From Kingdonia uniflora (Eukaryota > Streptophyta > Magnoliopsida > Ranunculales > Circaeasteraceae), in assembly GCA_014058105.1 (NCBI GenBank), contig JACGCM010002205.1, positions 2,666,001 to 2,730,000 on the forward strand: a stretch of 64,000 bases of DNA, given 5' to 3'. Below are positions 22,867-33,150 of this stretch, in pieces. Within the stretch, counting starts at the first letter, position 1. Each line of letters opens with the position of its first letter. A program made the translations under genes and the position numbers. Below the pieces are notes generated by a model. The model was not told where the DNA came from and did not search any database. It worked only from the letters and a program-made list of their open reading frames with translations.

Positions 22867-23304
22867 TCACAACTCCACCTGATCACGTTCTGCGCATTCT
22901 AGATCGCGCTCCAAAGCCTGGATGTTCTGCTCGAGACAACTAATCTTAGAACCTGACTCTTCCCACAGTTTATTATGCTCATCCCAGTCCAACTTTACGG
23001 TGCAGAGCTGATCTTCCAAGAAGCGCATATGGAACCTGAACTCTTTAAAACACTAATCTCTCTTTGCTATAGTTTGATGCAGTTCATCCTGGATATGATC
23101 GAACGCTCCTAATTTCTCCCTGAAGTCTTCGTAATGGTTTTTAAGCATTTGTACTTTCTCACCGGAGACATCCTTCTCCATTAGGCATAGTTTATTCAGT
23201 TTGTAGAAACGTTGGTCACGCTGATCTTCCTGCATCCTTTCCAACTAAAACCAATCATATGAAGTGTTCTAAGAGATATGGCTAACTCGAGTAGAGTGCG
23301 ACAT
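22867..23304 (-). pseudogene. Coiled-coil gene, copy 1
   Basis: On the minus strand the start is MSHSTRVSHISQNTSYDWF at 23304, followed by a stop, then LNKLCLMEKDVSGEKVQMLK and HYEDFREKLGAF. After another stop come FRFHMRFLEDQLCTVKLDWD and NKLWEESGSKISCLEQNIQ, with the stop at 22867-22869. The sequence is largely heptad-patterned and acidic, about 145 residues. It is a direct paralogue of the gene at 23850-24284 (same order of blocks, same C-terminal ERDQ), so a tandem duplication of about 0.98 kb created the pair. The family is not recognised. The neighbouring GRF gene is notable because plant GRF-finger proteins often carry a coiled coil. Confidence 0.6.
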
Positions 23305-23849
23305 TTTTCTTCAGAAGTTGAAAAAAAATTAGGGTTTAGGGTTTGAATAGTTGAAGAGTTGAGAATAGTTTATTTGAAGTTAAAACTTTTATAAGGGGAG
23401 TTGAATACATTGGGAAGAGTAGGGAATAGGGTAAAAGTTATTATTACTTGGTTCGGCGCCGTCGTTTCTAGTTTTACACGTAAGAAATATGAGTATTTAA
23501 ACTGAGTTGTCTAATCAATTTTCATTACTTGTCACATCGATTTGTCATATGTTGAACATAATTTTGCATTTGTTGTTAAGCTGTATATCATTATATCTTT
23601 TCAGACCTCTCATTGTTTAGCCATAATATATCATTTCTCTATTCAAATGTTATCACCAATTTTGTTAAGTTTAACATTTATCTACCATTGTTGAAGGAGT
23701 CTTTATCATTGGTTTGGTTCCCTTATATCATTTATATCTGATGGATCTTCCCTAGCGAAAAACTGAAATGAAACATAAGAAATGTTCATACAAGGGAAAC
23801 ATTCGAACAATAATAACAACAACAAAAAAACTAGAAACAATCCAAATGT
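23305..23849. other. Spacer between the coiled-coil copies
   Basis: Contains CATTTGTTG and related words in + orientation at about 23525-23745 and a GGGTTTAGGGTTT run (23330-23345). No coding. Confidence 0.5.
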
Positions 23850-24284
23850 TCACAACTCCTCACTTGAAGAATTCTGATCACGTTCCATAGCTATGATATT
23901 CCGCTCGAGATAATTAATTTTACAGACCGACTCCTCCCATAATTTCTTCTGCTCATCTCGGTCTAACTTTAGGGCGCAGAGCTGATCTTCCAAGAAGCGG
24001 ATATGAAACTTGAACCCTTCAGAACTCTCTCTTTTCTTTTTTATAATTTTATCCAGTTCTTCATTCATTTTATCGAGTTCTCCTAATTTCTCCTTGAACT
24101 CTTCGTAATGCTCTTTCAACAGTTGCACCTTCTCACCAGTGATATCTTTCTCCATTAGGCAAATTTTATTCAACGTGAATAAACGTTCGTCAACCTGATC
24201 TTCCTCAATCCCTACCGCCTCAAACCAATCTTGAGGGGTACTGGAAGAGGCACGGCTAAATCGAGTGGAGTGGGAGTGCGATAT
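23850..24284 (-). CDS. Coiled-coil gene, copy 2
   Basis: The minus-strand frame is open from 24284 to the stop at 23850-23852. It reads SHSHSTRFSRASSSTPQDWF, then EEDQVDERLF, LNKICLMEKDITGEKVQLLK, HYEEFKEKLGELDKMNEELD, IRFLEDQLCALKLDRDEQKK and IAMERDQNSSSEEL. At the position of copy 1's ATG this copy has ATA, so the start would have to move inward (first Met at 24173, 107 residues). It is better preserved than copy 1 because no stop interrupts it. Acidic coiled coil; no domain recognised. Confidence 0.5.
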   Translation of the reverse strand: MSHSHSTRFSRASSSTPQDWFEAVGIEEDQVDERLFTLNKICLMEKDITGEKVQLLKEHYEEFKEKLGELDKMNEELDKIIKKKRESSEGFKFHIRFLEDQLCALKLDRDEQKKLWEESVCKINYLERNIIAMERDQNSSSEEL

Positions 24285-24585
24285 TTTTGAGAAGTTTTAA
24301 AGAGTTGAGGGTTAGAGCTTTAGTTCAGGGGGTTTTTTTCATTTTTTATACTTGGGAGAATTAGGACTTTGAATCATGCTTGACAGGGTTTAGGGCTTAG
24401 TGTTTAGAGTGGTGGGAACCACGTGGATGTTTTAGTTAGATAACTTGTTGAAAACGTAATCAAAGTTGACTTTAAGACTGACTTGTCAAATCTTCTGTAA
24501 AGGCAAGAATTTATCGGCTTCAAAGACAGAGATATGGCATTTGTTGTAACCAAGGGTATCATCGTCATGTGCTAATTTTAATTTC

Positions 24586-24596
24586 TTTATAAATAG
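24586..24596 (+). promoter_or_regulatory. TATA box for the GRF zinc-finger gene
   Basis: CTTTATAAATAG lies about 80 bases upstream of the ATG at 24672, in an otherwise coding-free stretch. Confidence 0.5.
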
Positions 24597-24671
24597 CTTG
24601 TCATAACCTTATACTACATAACCTGTACACTTGCTTCGAGTTCTCAAGTATTACATACTTCCCTACCAACG

Positions 24672-25109
24672 ATGAATTCCCTTATTTGCTGGTGCGATGA
24701 AAATTGTGATCTTCGTCTCTCACGTACAAGCCTCAACCCTAGCCGCAGGTTCTGTCAATGTGCTCGTAAAATTGATGGGTGTGGCCTATGGGCGTGGGTA
24801 GATGAGGTAAAAAGGTGTGATTGTGGTCACATTTGCAGAGTCTCTAAACCGCCCGGTAGGAGATTCTACCATTGCCCACAATACCATTGTCAGTTCAAAA
24901 CTTGGTTTCGAGAATCCTCTACGCCCGATGATTCTAAAAGGCCGCAGTCATCAACGACAGAAGGCGTCACAAATTCTGGCCAAGGGAGCAATCAGAACAT
25001 TGGCACTATTACATCTAAAACTTACATTCAACTAAGGATCTCGGAGGTCAGAATGGAGATGCTACAAGATTTTTTGTCCAAGTTAAACCTCTATATCTTA
25101 AGAAGTTGA
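24672..25109 (+). CDS. Double GRF-type zinc-finger protein
   Basis: An intact 145-codon frame. Two GRF-like fingers stand in tandem. Residues 6-45 show C-W-C, a central PSRRFCQC and CGLWAWVDE. Residues 50-83 show C-D-C, GRRFYHC, then a final Cys and an aromatic FKTWF. GRF fingers bind nucleic acid in other proteins, and plant single-domain GRF proteins (At4g04775-like) usually have one finger and a C-terminal coiled coil. Here the tail (residues 84-145) is Ser/Thr-rich with a short helical end (SEVRMEMLQDFLSKLNLYIL). A TATA box lies ~80 bases upstream. The open frame contrasts with its broken neighbours. It is likely MULE cargo; the role is unknown. Confidence 0.75.
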   Translation: MNSLICWCDENCDLRLSRTSLNPSRRFCQCARKIDGCGLWAWVDEVKRCDCGHICRVSKPPGRRFYHCPQYHCQFKTWFRESSTPDDSKRPQSSTTEGVTNSGQGSNQNIGTITSKTYIQLRISEVRMEMLQDFLSKLNLYILRS

Positions 25110-25508
25110 AAAATATGTTGGAGTGAAGTGTAATATGCCTTATCTTTAGTGATGTTAGATTCTGGCATTAAATTGTTAAGCCCTTATGGATCAAATGCTA
25201 AGTAATATATAACAAATGATAGAATTTTAATAATACAATACAATTTATGGATTGTAAATGACAAAGACCAAAACACAAATGAAAAATTATTTGTTGTTGA
25301 ATGACATATATTTCATTAAATAACAAATACTTTTCCAATGTTCCTTCATCATTTCTAATGGGTTTCGTCAGCATTAAATACTACTATTTACTGTGTTGAA
25401 CTAAATCTGACATTTGGATTTGACTCAGCATTAAATACTGATATGGTTTAATCGACAAGTACTTCTTTATTCCATATATTCTTATTCGGATTGTACACCG
25501 AGAAGAAT
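25110..25508. other. Spacer with locally reversed ACAAATGA words
   Basis: At 25200-25330 the words AACAAATGATA, TAAATGACAAA and ACACAAATGA appear, opposite in orientation to the rest of the MULE's left half. A near-repeat CAGCATTAAATACT occurs at about 25370 and 25428. No coding. Confidence 0.5.
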
Positions 25509-25921
25509 ATGGTGACCACCAGATGCCAAGCGTACGAGGCTAGGGTTCTTGCTAAGATGCAAGAGCTGCGGCTTCGATACTTTGGGACCCTTTCCCTTGA
25601 GCTTCCTACTCCCATTCCAGTGTGTCCTACCTTCCATGGGATAACGTATTAACAGGTGAAAGAGGTGGATGACGATTATTATCAAATGCAACGCTTTTAC
25701 TATATGGTAACGTCGGAATAGGGGAGGAGAATTAGTCTGCGTCTTCTGGCAGAGGATGTTGTTACTGTAGTGGATGAAACAACTGGTATGCGTCCGATGA
25801 TGTCTAGCCGGTACCCTGAGTAGGATCAGATGAAGAGATGGTAGGGTGGTGGGGTTACGGAGGAGGAGACGGTGGTGGTGGTAGGGGAGACCGACCGCCG
25901 CCACCACCTCCGAGTGCATAA
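25509..25921 (+). pseudogene. Small gene related to the Tat antisense proteins
   Basis: Starts ATG 25509: MVTTRCQAYEARVLAKMQ, then ELRLRYFGTLSLELPTPIP, a stop, DDDYYQMQRFYYM, a stop, SLRLLAEDVV. In a shifted frame it ends with a Gly-rich run and six prolines (GYGGGDGGGG, PPPPPPSA) at TAA 25919-25921. Block by block it matches A1 (9359-9769 minus): RYF..LSLE.P.PIP, M.RFYY, LAED, and a Gly-rich tail read in the same shifted frame. B1 and B2 of element B are more distant relatives. No LTR, pol or other retrotransposon sequence adjoins it, so it appears to be part of the MULE. Two or more stops and a frameshift make it a pseudogene. Confidence 0.65.
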
Positions 25922-26485
25922 ACTGATGTAAATTTATGTAATATAAATTTAAAGTTGTACAATATTCGAGCTAATGAAAGTTTCTTTCTTTTTTTGTGCC
26001 CAATGAGTTATGGGAAAGTACCTTAAGTTATACACAATTAATATCATTAATTTATATAATCTTTCTTATTTGAAATTTCATCTCTATCATTCGTACAGTA
26101 CATATTTGTTTGAATGGCTAGTCTATATAGTTGGATTGTAATTAATTTTTCATTTCTTATTTATGATTTGGCATTTGTGATAATAGAATTGTCATTTGTT
26201 AAAAATTATTTGACATTTGTTATCAAAAATTTGTTGTCATTTGTTTTGAGAGATTTATTGTCTATAAGTTGTCATTTCTAAATTATGATTTAACTTTTTT
26301 TATACAGGATTTTTCATTTGTCATAAATTATTTGGCTATATGTCAAAAGTGGCTACTAGGGGAAGAGAGGGAGAGACGCATCGATTAATGTTTGTCAAAT
26401 TAAAACCCCAAGTCTTAACACTCCAACCTCTCCATCTTCTTCCATCATTTATCTCTCACTCTCTCAAGTAACAAGACTCTCAATA
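25922..26485. other. Spacer with TCATTTGT words
   Basis: + orientation TCATTTGT or GGCATTTGT at about 26170-26345. No coding. The last 80 bases are CT-rich (TCTCCATCTTCTTCC, CTCACTCTCTC), as in a plant 5' untranslated leader for the next gene. Confidence 0.5.
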
Positions 26486-26920
26486 ATGTCTGATTTCATT
26501 CCATTAACTCCCCCAACAATGGACTGCAATGATAGTGATGAGGGGGAGCAACCATCCGACTACACCTCGGGCAAATCTCCTAAAGAGCACTTCGACGTCG
26601 AGGAAGACCGGGAGTTATTGGAGGGTGGTGGCGGTGATGATGATGAGGAAGATGATAATGAGAAAGATGATGATGACGATGATGATAATGAGGAAGATGA
26701 TGATGACGATGATGATAATGATACAGATGATGGTGATGATGCGGATAATGTAGATGAAGATGAAGATGAAGATGAAGATGAAGATGATGAACCTCCACCT
26801 CAAAAGAAGAGGAGGAGAATATATTATGTTTTTTTAGTGGCTCACTTTTTGGAGGGAATTTGTTTGGGAAGAAGCCTAGAAACAAACATTTTTTTGGGGC
26901 TCTTTTTGGGGGTTTTATGA
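26486..26920 (+). CDS. Very acidic protein with basic cluster
   Basis: 145-codon frame. Residues 1-45 are ordinary (MSDFIPLTPPTMDCNDSDEG...). Residues ~50-100 are almost only Asp/Glu, encoded by a GATGAT microsatellite. A basic cluster KKRRR (about residues 108-112) could be a nuclear signal. The end is hydrophobic (LGLFLGVL). The CT-rich leader supports real transcription at some time. Similar acidic stretches occur in many nuclear proteins, so no function can be inferred. Microsatellite expansion may explain most of the length. Confidence 0.45.
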   Translation: MSDFIPLTPPTMDCNDSDEGEQPSDYTSGKSPKEHFDVEEDRELLEGGGGDDDEEDDNEKDDDDDDDNEEDDDDDDDNDTDDGDDADNVDEDEDEDEDEDDEPPPQKKRRRIYYVFLVAHFLEGICLGRSLETNIFLGLFLGVL

Positions 26921-27039
26921 TGATGAATGTTGATGAATGATAATGTTGAATGTTGAATATAATTTTCTTAGTTTTAAATCTTTTGATTTATGTTTTATTT
27001 CGATATAGTTTTTAGTTGACAATGATTTGTATGATAGTA

Positions 27040-28404
27040 GACAACATTTTCCATGATTTGTCATTTGTTATCTATGAAATATTATTCTTTATATTTGATT
27101 TGGCATTTGTAAGGTGATATTTGTCATTTGTTAGCCATTATTTGTCATTTGTTAGCCATGATTTGTCATTTGTCAACAATCTATGGTCGATTTGGTTCTT
27201 TAAACATTTGTATCGTGTTTGTATGATAGTGGACTTCATTTGAAGTTATAAAAATTAGTTCTCAAAAATTTGTTATTTGTTAGTTATTATTTGTCATTTG
27301 TTAGCCATGATTTATCATTTGTCAACAATCTATGGTCGATTTGGTTCTTTAAACATTTGTATCGTACTTGTATAATAGTGGACTTCATTTGAAGTTATAA
27401 AAATTAGTTCTCAATAATTTATCATTTGTTAGCCATTATTTATCATTTGTTAGCAATAATTTGTCATTTGTTAATAATCTATTGTCGATTTGGTTTTTTG
27501 AATATTTGTATCGTGTCTGTATGATAGAAGACTTCATTTGAAGTTATAAAAATTAGTTCTCAAAAATTTGTCATTTGTTAGCCATTATTTGTCATTTGTT
27601 AACACTAATTTATCATTTGTTAACAATCTATGGTCGATTTGGTTATTTAAATATTTGTATCATGTTTGTATGATAGTGGACTTTATTTGAAGTTAAAAAA
27701 ATTAGTTATCAAAAACTTGTCATTTGTTAGCAATAATTTGTCATTTGTTAACAATCTATGGTAGATTTGGTTCTTTGAACATTTATATTGTGTCTATATG
27801 ATAGTAGACTTCATTTGAAGTTATAAAAATTAGTTCTCAAAAATTTGTCATTTGTTAGCCATTATTTGTCATTTGTTAACAATAATTTATCATTTGTTAG
27901 CAATCTATGGCCGATTTGGTTCTTTGAACATTTGTATCATATTTGTATGATAGTGGACTTCATTTGAAGTTAAAAATATTAGTTATCAAAAATTTGTCAT
28001 TTGTTAGCCATTATTTATCATTTGGTAACAATCTATTGGTCGATTTGGTTCTTTGAACATTTGTATCGTGTCTGTATGATAGTAGACTTCATTTGAAGTT
28101 ATAAAAATTAGTTCTCAAAAATGTATCATTTGTTAGCCATTATTTATCATTTGTTAAAAATAATTTGTCATTTGTTAACAATTTATGGTCGATTTGGTTC
28201 TTTGAACATTTGTATCGTGATTGTATGATAGTGGACTTCATTTGAAGTTAAAAAAATTAGTTATCAAAAATTTGTCATTTGTTAGCCATTATCTGTCATT
28301 TGTTAACAATCTATGGTCGATTTGGTTTTTTGAACATTTGTATCGTGTCTGTATGATAGTAGACTTCATTTGAAGTTATAAAAATTAGTTTTCAAAAATG
28401 AAGT
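27040..28404 (+). repeat. Left arm: ~128/150-bp tandem array with dimeric order
   Basis: The unit contains TTTGTCATTTGTTAGCCATT, ATTTGTCATTTGTTAACAAT, CTATGGTCGATTTGGTTCTT, a GTATGATAGT block and CTTCATTTGAAG. CTTCATTTGAAG (itself a near-palindrome) falls at about 27233, 27383, 27532, 27680, 27809, 27959, 28087, 28237 and 28373. From 27532 two monomer types alternate: TCTGTATGATAGTAGACTTC followed by TTATAAAAATTAGTTCTC, and TTTGTATGATAGTGGACTTC followed by TTAAAAAAATTAGTTATC. This gives a dimer of about 278 bp. Confidence 0.9.
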
Positions 28405-28420
28405 CATTTGTTAACAAATG
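28405..28420. repeat. Centre of the inverted array (16-bp palindrome)
   Basis: CATTTGTTAACAAATG is a perfect palindrome centred between 28412 and 28413, exactly where the repeat orientation switches. Confidence 0.85.
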
Positions 28421-29125
28421 GACTACATACAAATAGCAAATCATGGCTAACAAATGATAAATAATGGCTAACAAATGACATTTTTTTGATAAATAATTTT
28501 TTTAACTTCAAATGAAGTCTACTATCATACAAACATGATACAAATGTTCAAAAAACCAAATCGACCATAGATTGTTAACAAATGACAAATTATTGTTAAC
28601 AAATGACAAATAATGGCTAACAAATGACAAATATTTGATAAATATTTTTTTAACTTCAAATGAAGTCCACTATCATACAAACACGATAGAAATGTTCAAA
28701 GAACCAAATCGACCATAAATTGTTAACAAATGACAAATTATTGCTAACAAATGATAAATTTTTAAGAACTAATTTTTATAACTTCAAATGAAGTCCACTA
28801 TCATACAAATACGATACAAATGTTCAAATAACCAAATTGACCATAGATTGTTGACAAATGACAAATTATGGCTAACAAATAATAAATAATGGCTAACAAA
28901 TGACAAATTTTTGAGAACTAATTTTTATAACTTCAAATAAAGTCTACTATCATGCAAACACGATACAAATGTTCAAATAACCAAATCGACATAAAATTGT
29001 TGACAAATGACAAATCATGGCTAACAAATGACAAATAATAGCTAACAAATGACAAATTTTTGAGAACTAATTTTTGCTACTTCAATGAAGTCCACAATCA
29101 TACTAATGTTCAAGGAACCAAATCG
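28421..29125 (-). repeat. Right arm: inverted copy of the tandem array
   Basis: The same units run in reverse complement (GGCTAACAAATGACAAATAA, CTTCAAATGAAG at about 28505, 28653, 28781, 28931, with a variant near 29080). About four and a half units are present, so a transcript crossing the centre could fold into a hairpin of roughly 700 bp. Confidence 0.9.
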
Positions 29126-29702
29126 ACTATTTTTTTATATCAAATGCTGTATATCTATAAAACAAATAATATATAATGAATGATTGTTTTAAAGATAACA
29201 AATGACAAATAATATATAACCAAATCTCTCATAACAAATGCTTAATCTTATATAACGAATGATATATCATGGATAACAAATGAAAAATCTCACATTACAA
29301 ATGTGAAATCAAATATAATGAATGATATTTCATAGATAACAAATGACAAATCTCTCATAAAAAATTCCTAATCATATATAACGAATGATATATCATTCCT
29401 AACAAATGACAAATCTATTATTACAAATGCCAAATCATACACAAGAAATAAAAAATCAATAATAATCCAACTATACAGACTATCCACTCTAACAAATATG
29501 TAACATACGAATGACAAAGAAGATATAACCAATGAGAAATATTTTATAAATGAATGATATTACTTGCTATAACTTTGGATAAATAACTTTACAAAATTAC
29601 ATAAATTATACATACAACAAAATGGATGTTAAAGTTTCAAAATCAAATCTCCTCCGGTTGAACTCTCAGCCTCAATATTTCATAAGTAACTGTGTAACGG
29701 TA
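29126..29702. other. Spacer rich in ACAAATGA words
   Basis: Irregular ACAAATGACAAA, AACAAATGATATA and similar words in the reverse orientation. No tandem period and no coding. Confidence 0.6.
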
Positions 29703-32700
29703 TTAATTACCGTCTATCAGATCTAGAAATTTCACTCCCCTTAGGAGATTGTCCATAAAGACAAGCATATAGACCTCGCAGTCATTACCATTTGGCTGTA
29801 TTAGACATTTTCCAAAATGAGTTGTCCATTTATAGTTTAGACCATAATCATTTACCTCTGAACCAGTAGGTGGCCTACTACTATCGGAAAAATCTCTCCA
29901 TATCAACATTTTTGGGAGGATCGTTGATATCTGATCTTCAATAAGCTGGTGTCCAAGAGATAATTTCTTCTTCTTCCATGCATTTGTAATTTTTGAATCC
30001 ACCATTGAATCATAGATGCACATTTTTCTTGTCTTAAAGGACACAACACAAAGGACCTAGTGGCTGTCATTGATATTCCAGGAAATGAGTATTAATTTAG
30101 AATTGACCACTTTTAAATCTTTTCGATAAATGCAATTAGAAAATGTACATTCCCATTGCATAGATGTAATTTGTTCCCAAATTGATTTCTTCTTCAGTTC
30201 TACACCATCTGGAGAAGACATATTACGAGTCCAGACACTGAAAGCCCTGCCAATATATTGACAGGTAAAGATATCCGCCAGCACAATCCTTTTTTTATCT
30301 GGGCAGGCATGATGTTGTGTGTCAAAAAATTAAATCGGGGTTTTAATGTACTCATCAATGACCTGAACAGGAAAAGAAAATGATAAATTAGATAACAAAA
30401 ATGATAAAGTTCAATATTACAAATGACAACAAAAGGGAAAGCGAATGATAAAGTGCAAACGAATAAATGACAGACAATGCAAAAACAAATCGTAGAGACT
30501 CTTGTACAAATGACAGAGAAAAATAAATAAATTATATAAATACTTCATTGTCCAACCATTGATTTGGATATAAGGTGTAGAGAGCGTTAAGGAAAATAGG
30601 TTCTTCACCTATCATCATATAGGTACTCTTGTTGCCCTTCTTAGCTTCAGGAGTTGATTCATCTTTCCTCAGTTACCAGACTTGGTCCACCTTGCTTTTG
30701 TCATCCTGGGAGATGGGTCTTTTAATAAAAGAATCCAATAATACTCCCGAAAGAAGCTCGTCAAGGTGAGCATGCAATTGGTTCATTCAACAAGCCATTT
30801 TGAAGGCACTATCATTATTTTCTTCCTGAGTTAGTGCATGCCTCTTCTTTGAGGTGACATCCACTTCTGACTCCATTAAAGCAAGTAGGAACAGATATGT
30901 CAAAATAAGAAAATAAAATATAAATGTGCTTATTACATGAGATTGAGTAATAAACCAGCTGTTTGGTTTAAAAGTACTTCATACATTGGTCTGGTCAACA
31001 GTCATTTCTTTTAATACTTGCTCAGGGTCTGGTTTATTTTGTGAATTTCCATCATCATCATCCTTGCCTTCAAACACCTCCTATTTATTTTGTTCTACCT
31101 CCTCTTTCATCTATTTAGTCTGTAAATAAACAGACTACAAATGATAAGAGTCATACAAGATATAGGAAAATAAACAAAAGAAAATGAGAAGTTACCAGCA
31201 AACAAATGATAAGTTACCTGACTAGCTTCATCTTCAGTTTTTACAACCTCTAGAGTTTGTTCCTCGACAGATACAGCAATTATTTGGTCCGTACTAGCCT
31301 GTAAGTAAATGCCAATATGTAAAAAATGGATGATACCTCTAAAAGATCACCACCATATTCAGATGATATCGTATTAAAATTTACTTCCCTCCCAACTTTA
31401 ACATCATCATCAACCATTAAAGCATTTGCCACCTCCAATATCTCTCTATGCGCAACTTGCTTGAGCAAATTTTTGGTAGTTGATTGAATATTCTGAAGTT
31501 CTGGGAATTGCACCCATCTCTTCCTTGGCACTCTATTAGCCAAGCCCTTCTTGGGGATCTTGGGGATTAAGGCTTTCAATTGGATCAGTGGGACATGATC
31601 AAATTGTTTATCAGGCAAAGCTTCTTTCTTCGGGCCTTCAACCTTTTTATTCTTGTTGGGCACATCAGCTTCATCTGCCTTCTTCTGCCATTCTCCCTTA
31701 CCTTTTTCTTATTCTAGGCTCCGCCTTGTTCCTTTTCCCATCTTCTTCTTTTTTTGTTCTTGTTTGCACTTCGCGGTTTTCTCAGGAGTGGAGAACTGGT
31801 AATGCCCAAGGAATAGAGTATCTTCAAGTAGTAAAGTATTGTCTCCCACAGTAGACATCGAAATTCGTTCCAACATTTTACCATGAGTATGCAGCATCTC
31901 TAAAATATTCAAACAGATGACGATGACAAAGGGTAACTTAGAAATGACAGGAAATACTCTAACAATGATAATAGGCATACAACAAATGACAAAAAAGGAC
32001 TTCATAATGACAGAAAAATCTAACAAATGTCAAGAAGGGAATACAAAATGCCAAAACTAACAAATAAAATGATAGGAAACCTAAATCAAATGACAAAGAA
32101 GCAATAAAATGAATCAAGATTATACAAAGAATGGTAGATTACCATGGTCTCTTGTACAAGATCTTACTGCATGTCAGTCTCAGAGGGCATCATAGCTATT
32201 ACCAGCAAATCGAGGTTAGCAAAAAACTTTTTAAACGTCACAATTTGGCAACGCTTAAAGGATGTCATCCTCCATCCCTGTAGCTTAGGGAACAAATATA
32301 TGCATTCGTGCTTTCTTGGAAACTTTAGGCTTTGAATAGAGAGAAAAGTCCATATCATCAACACCCAGGTACATCCGTGCAGTGTTAAAGCTTTATCCGA
32401 TTTTTATCAGCGGCAGATCGATATTTGGCAAACTCCACTATTTGTCTCCTCAAAAAATTATAGACTTGCCACCCCAAGGGAATTTATTGAACTGATCTAG
32501 ATCATCTACCAGATCAACATACCTCACCTCAACGTTTCTCCCCTTGTTCGGGAGGAGAAATGATAGTATAATTTCTAACAAATTTAATCAAAGAACATCT
32601 TCTGCAAAACAAAATAACACAATGTAATGATAAGAACCTTAGAATATAATGAGCCAAAAATAGCAAATACAATACAAATATTGGAGGGGTGAGAAATACA

Positions 32701-33150
32701 ATGACGGACGATGATAAAGCATACAACATAAATGATAAATTAGAGCCTTACCCTGATGTCTTTCTAATTTTGCCTGTTTTAAAGCATCAACAATTTCCTT
32801 CAACCGATATCTATTCTTCTTCTTGAGGAATCGTCTCATTCTAAAATTTGTCATATGCTCAGGATCAACAAATAAGAACTCGTTTGTAATAGGCGAGACA
32901 CGTAGCCCCAAAATCAGGTAAACATGAATGGGCTTCATCTGAATTGTCGTCTCCCCAAATTAAAACTTCATATCACCGAGATGACGATCGAATATTTGTA
33001 TAACCAACGTCGGCATCGTCGCTATTGGACCAATCAACAGTAAGGGTGCAAAGTTGGTAGCGTGAAGAGCACCCTTCTCCTCTTCAGGTAGAGTTGCAAA
33101 CATTTTGTGAAGTCCCCCAAACCTGTACACTGAGAGGTGTAATTTTTAGC
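29703..33150 (-). pseudogene. Ulp1/C48 cysteine protease gene of the MULE (KAONASHI-like)
   Basis: Minus-strand exons in order. At 33110-32760 is a DUF1985-like start (MFATLPEEEKGALHATNFAP; TTIQMKPIHVYLILGLRVSP). At 32520-32150 is YVDLVDDLDQFNKFPWGGKS, a pattern typical of these plant proteins. A linker exon lies at 31663-31280. At 30640-30530 is GEEPIFLNALYTLYPNQWLD. The protease domain runs 30310-29703 with the catalytic His in WNINDSH (about 30060), Asp in CIYDSMV (about 30010), and Gln and Cys in CLIQPNGNDCEVYML (about 29800-29765). The codon just after the His, normally Trp, is TAG, and other stops occur (near 32970, 32440, 30740, 30330). The C48 family removes SUMO-like tags; in MULEs its role is unknown. 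It faces the transposase gene convergently. Confidence 0.8.

Noticed and set aside
26580..26885. His-rich and Ile/Phe-rich ORFs on the minus strand
   Set aside because: They are antisense shadows of the GATGAT microsatellite in the + strand acidic gene.
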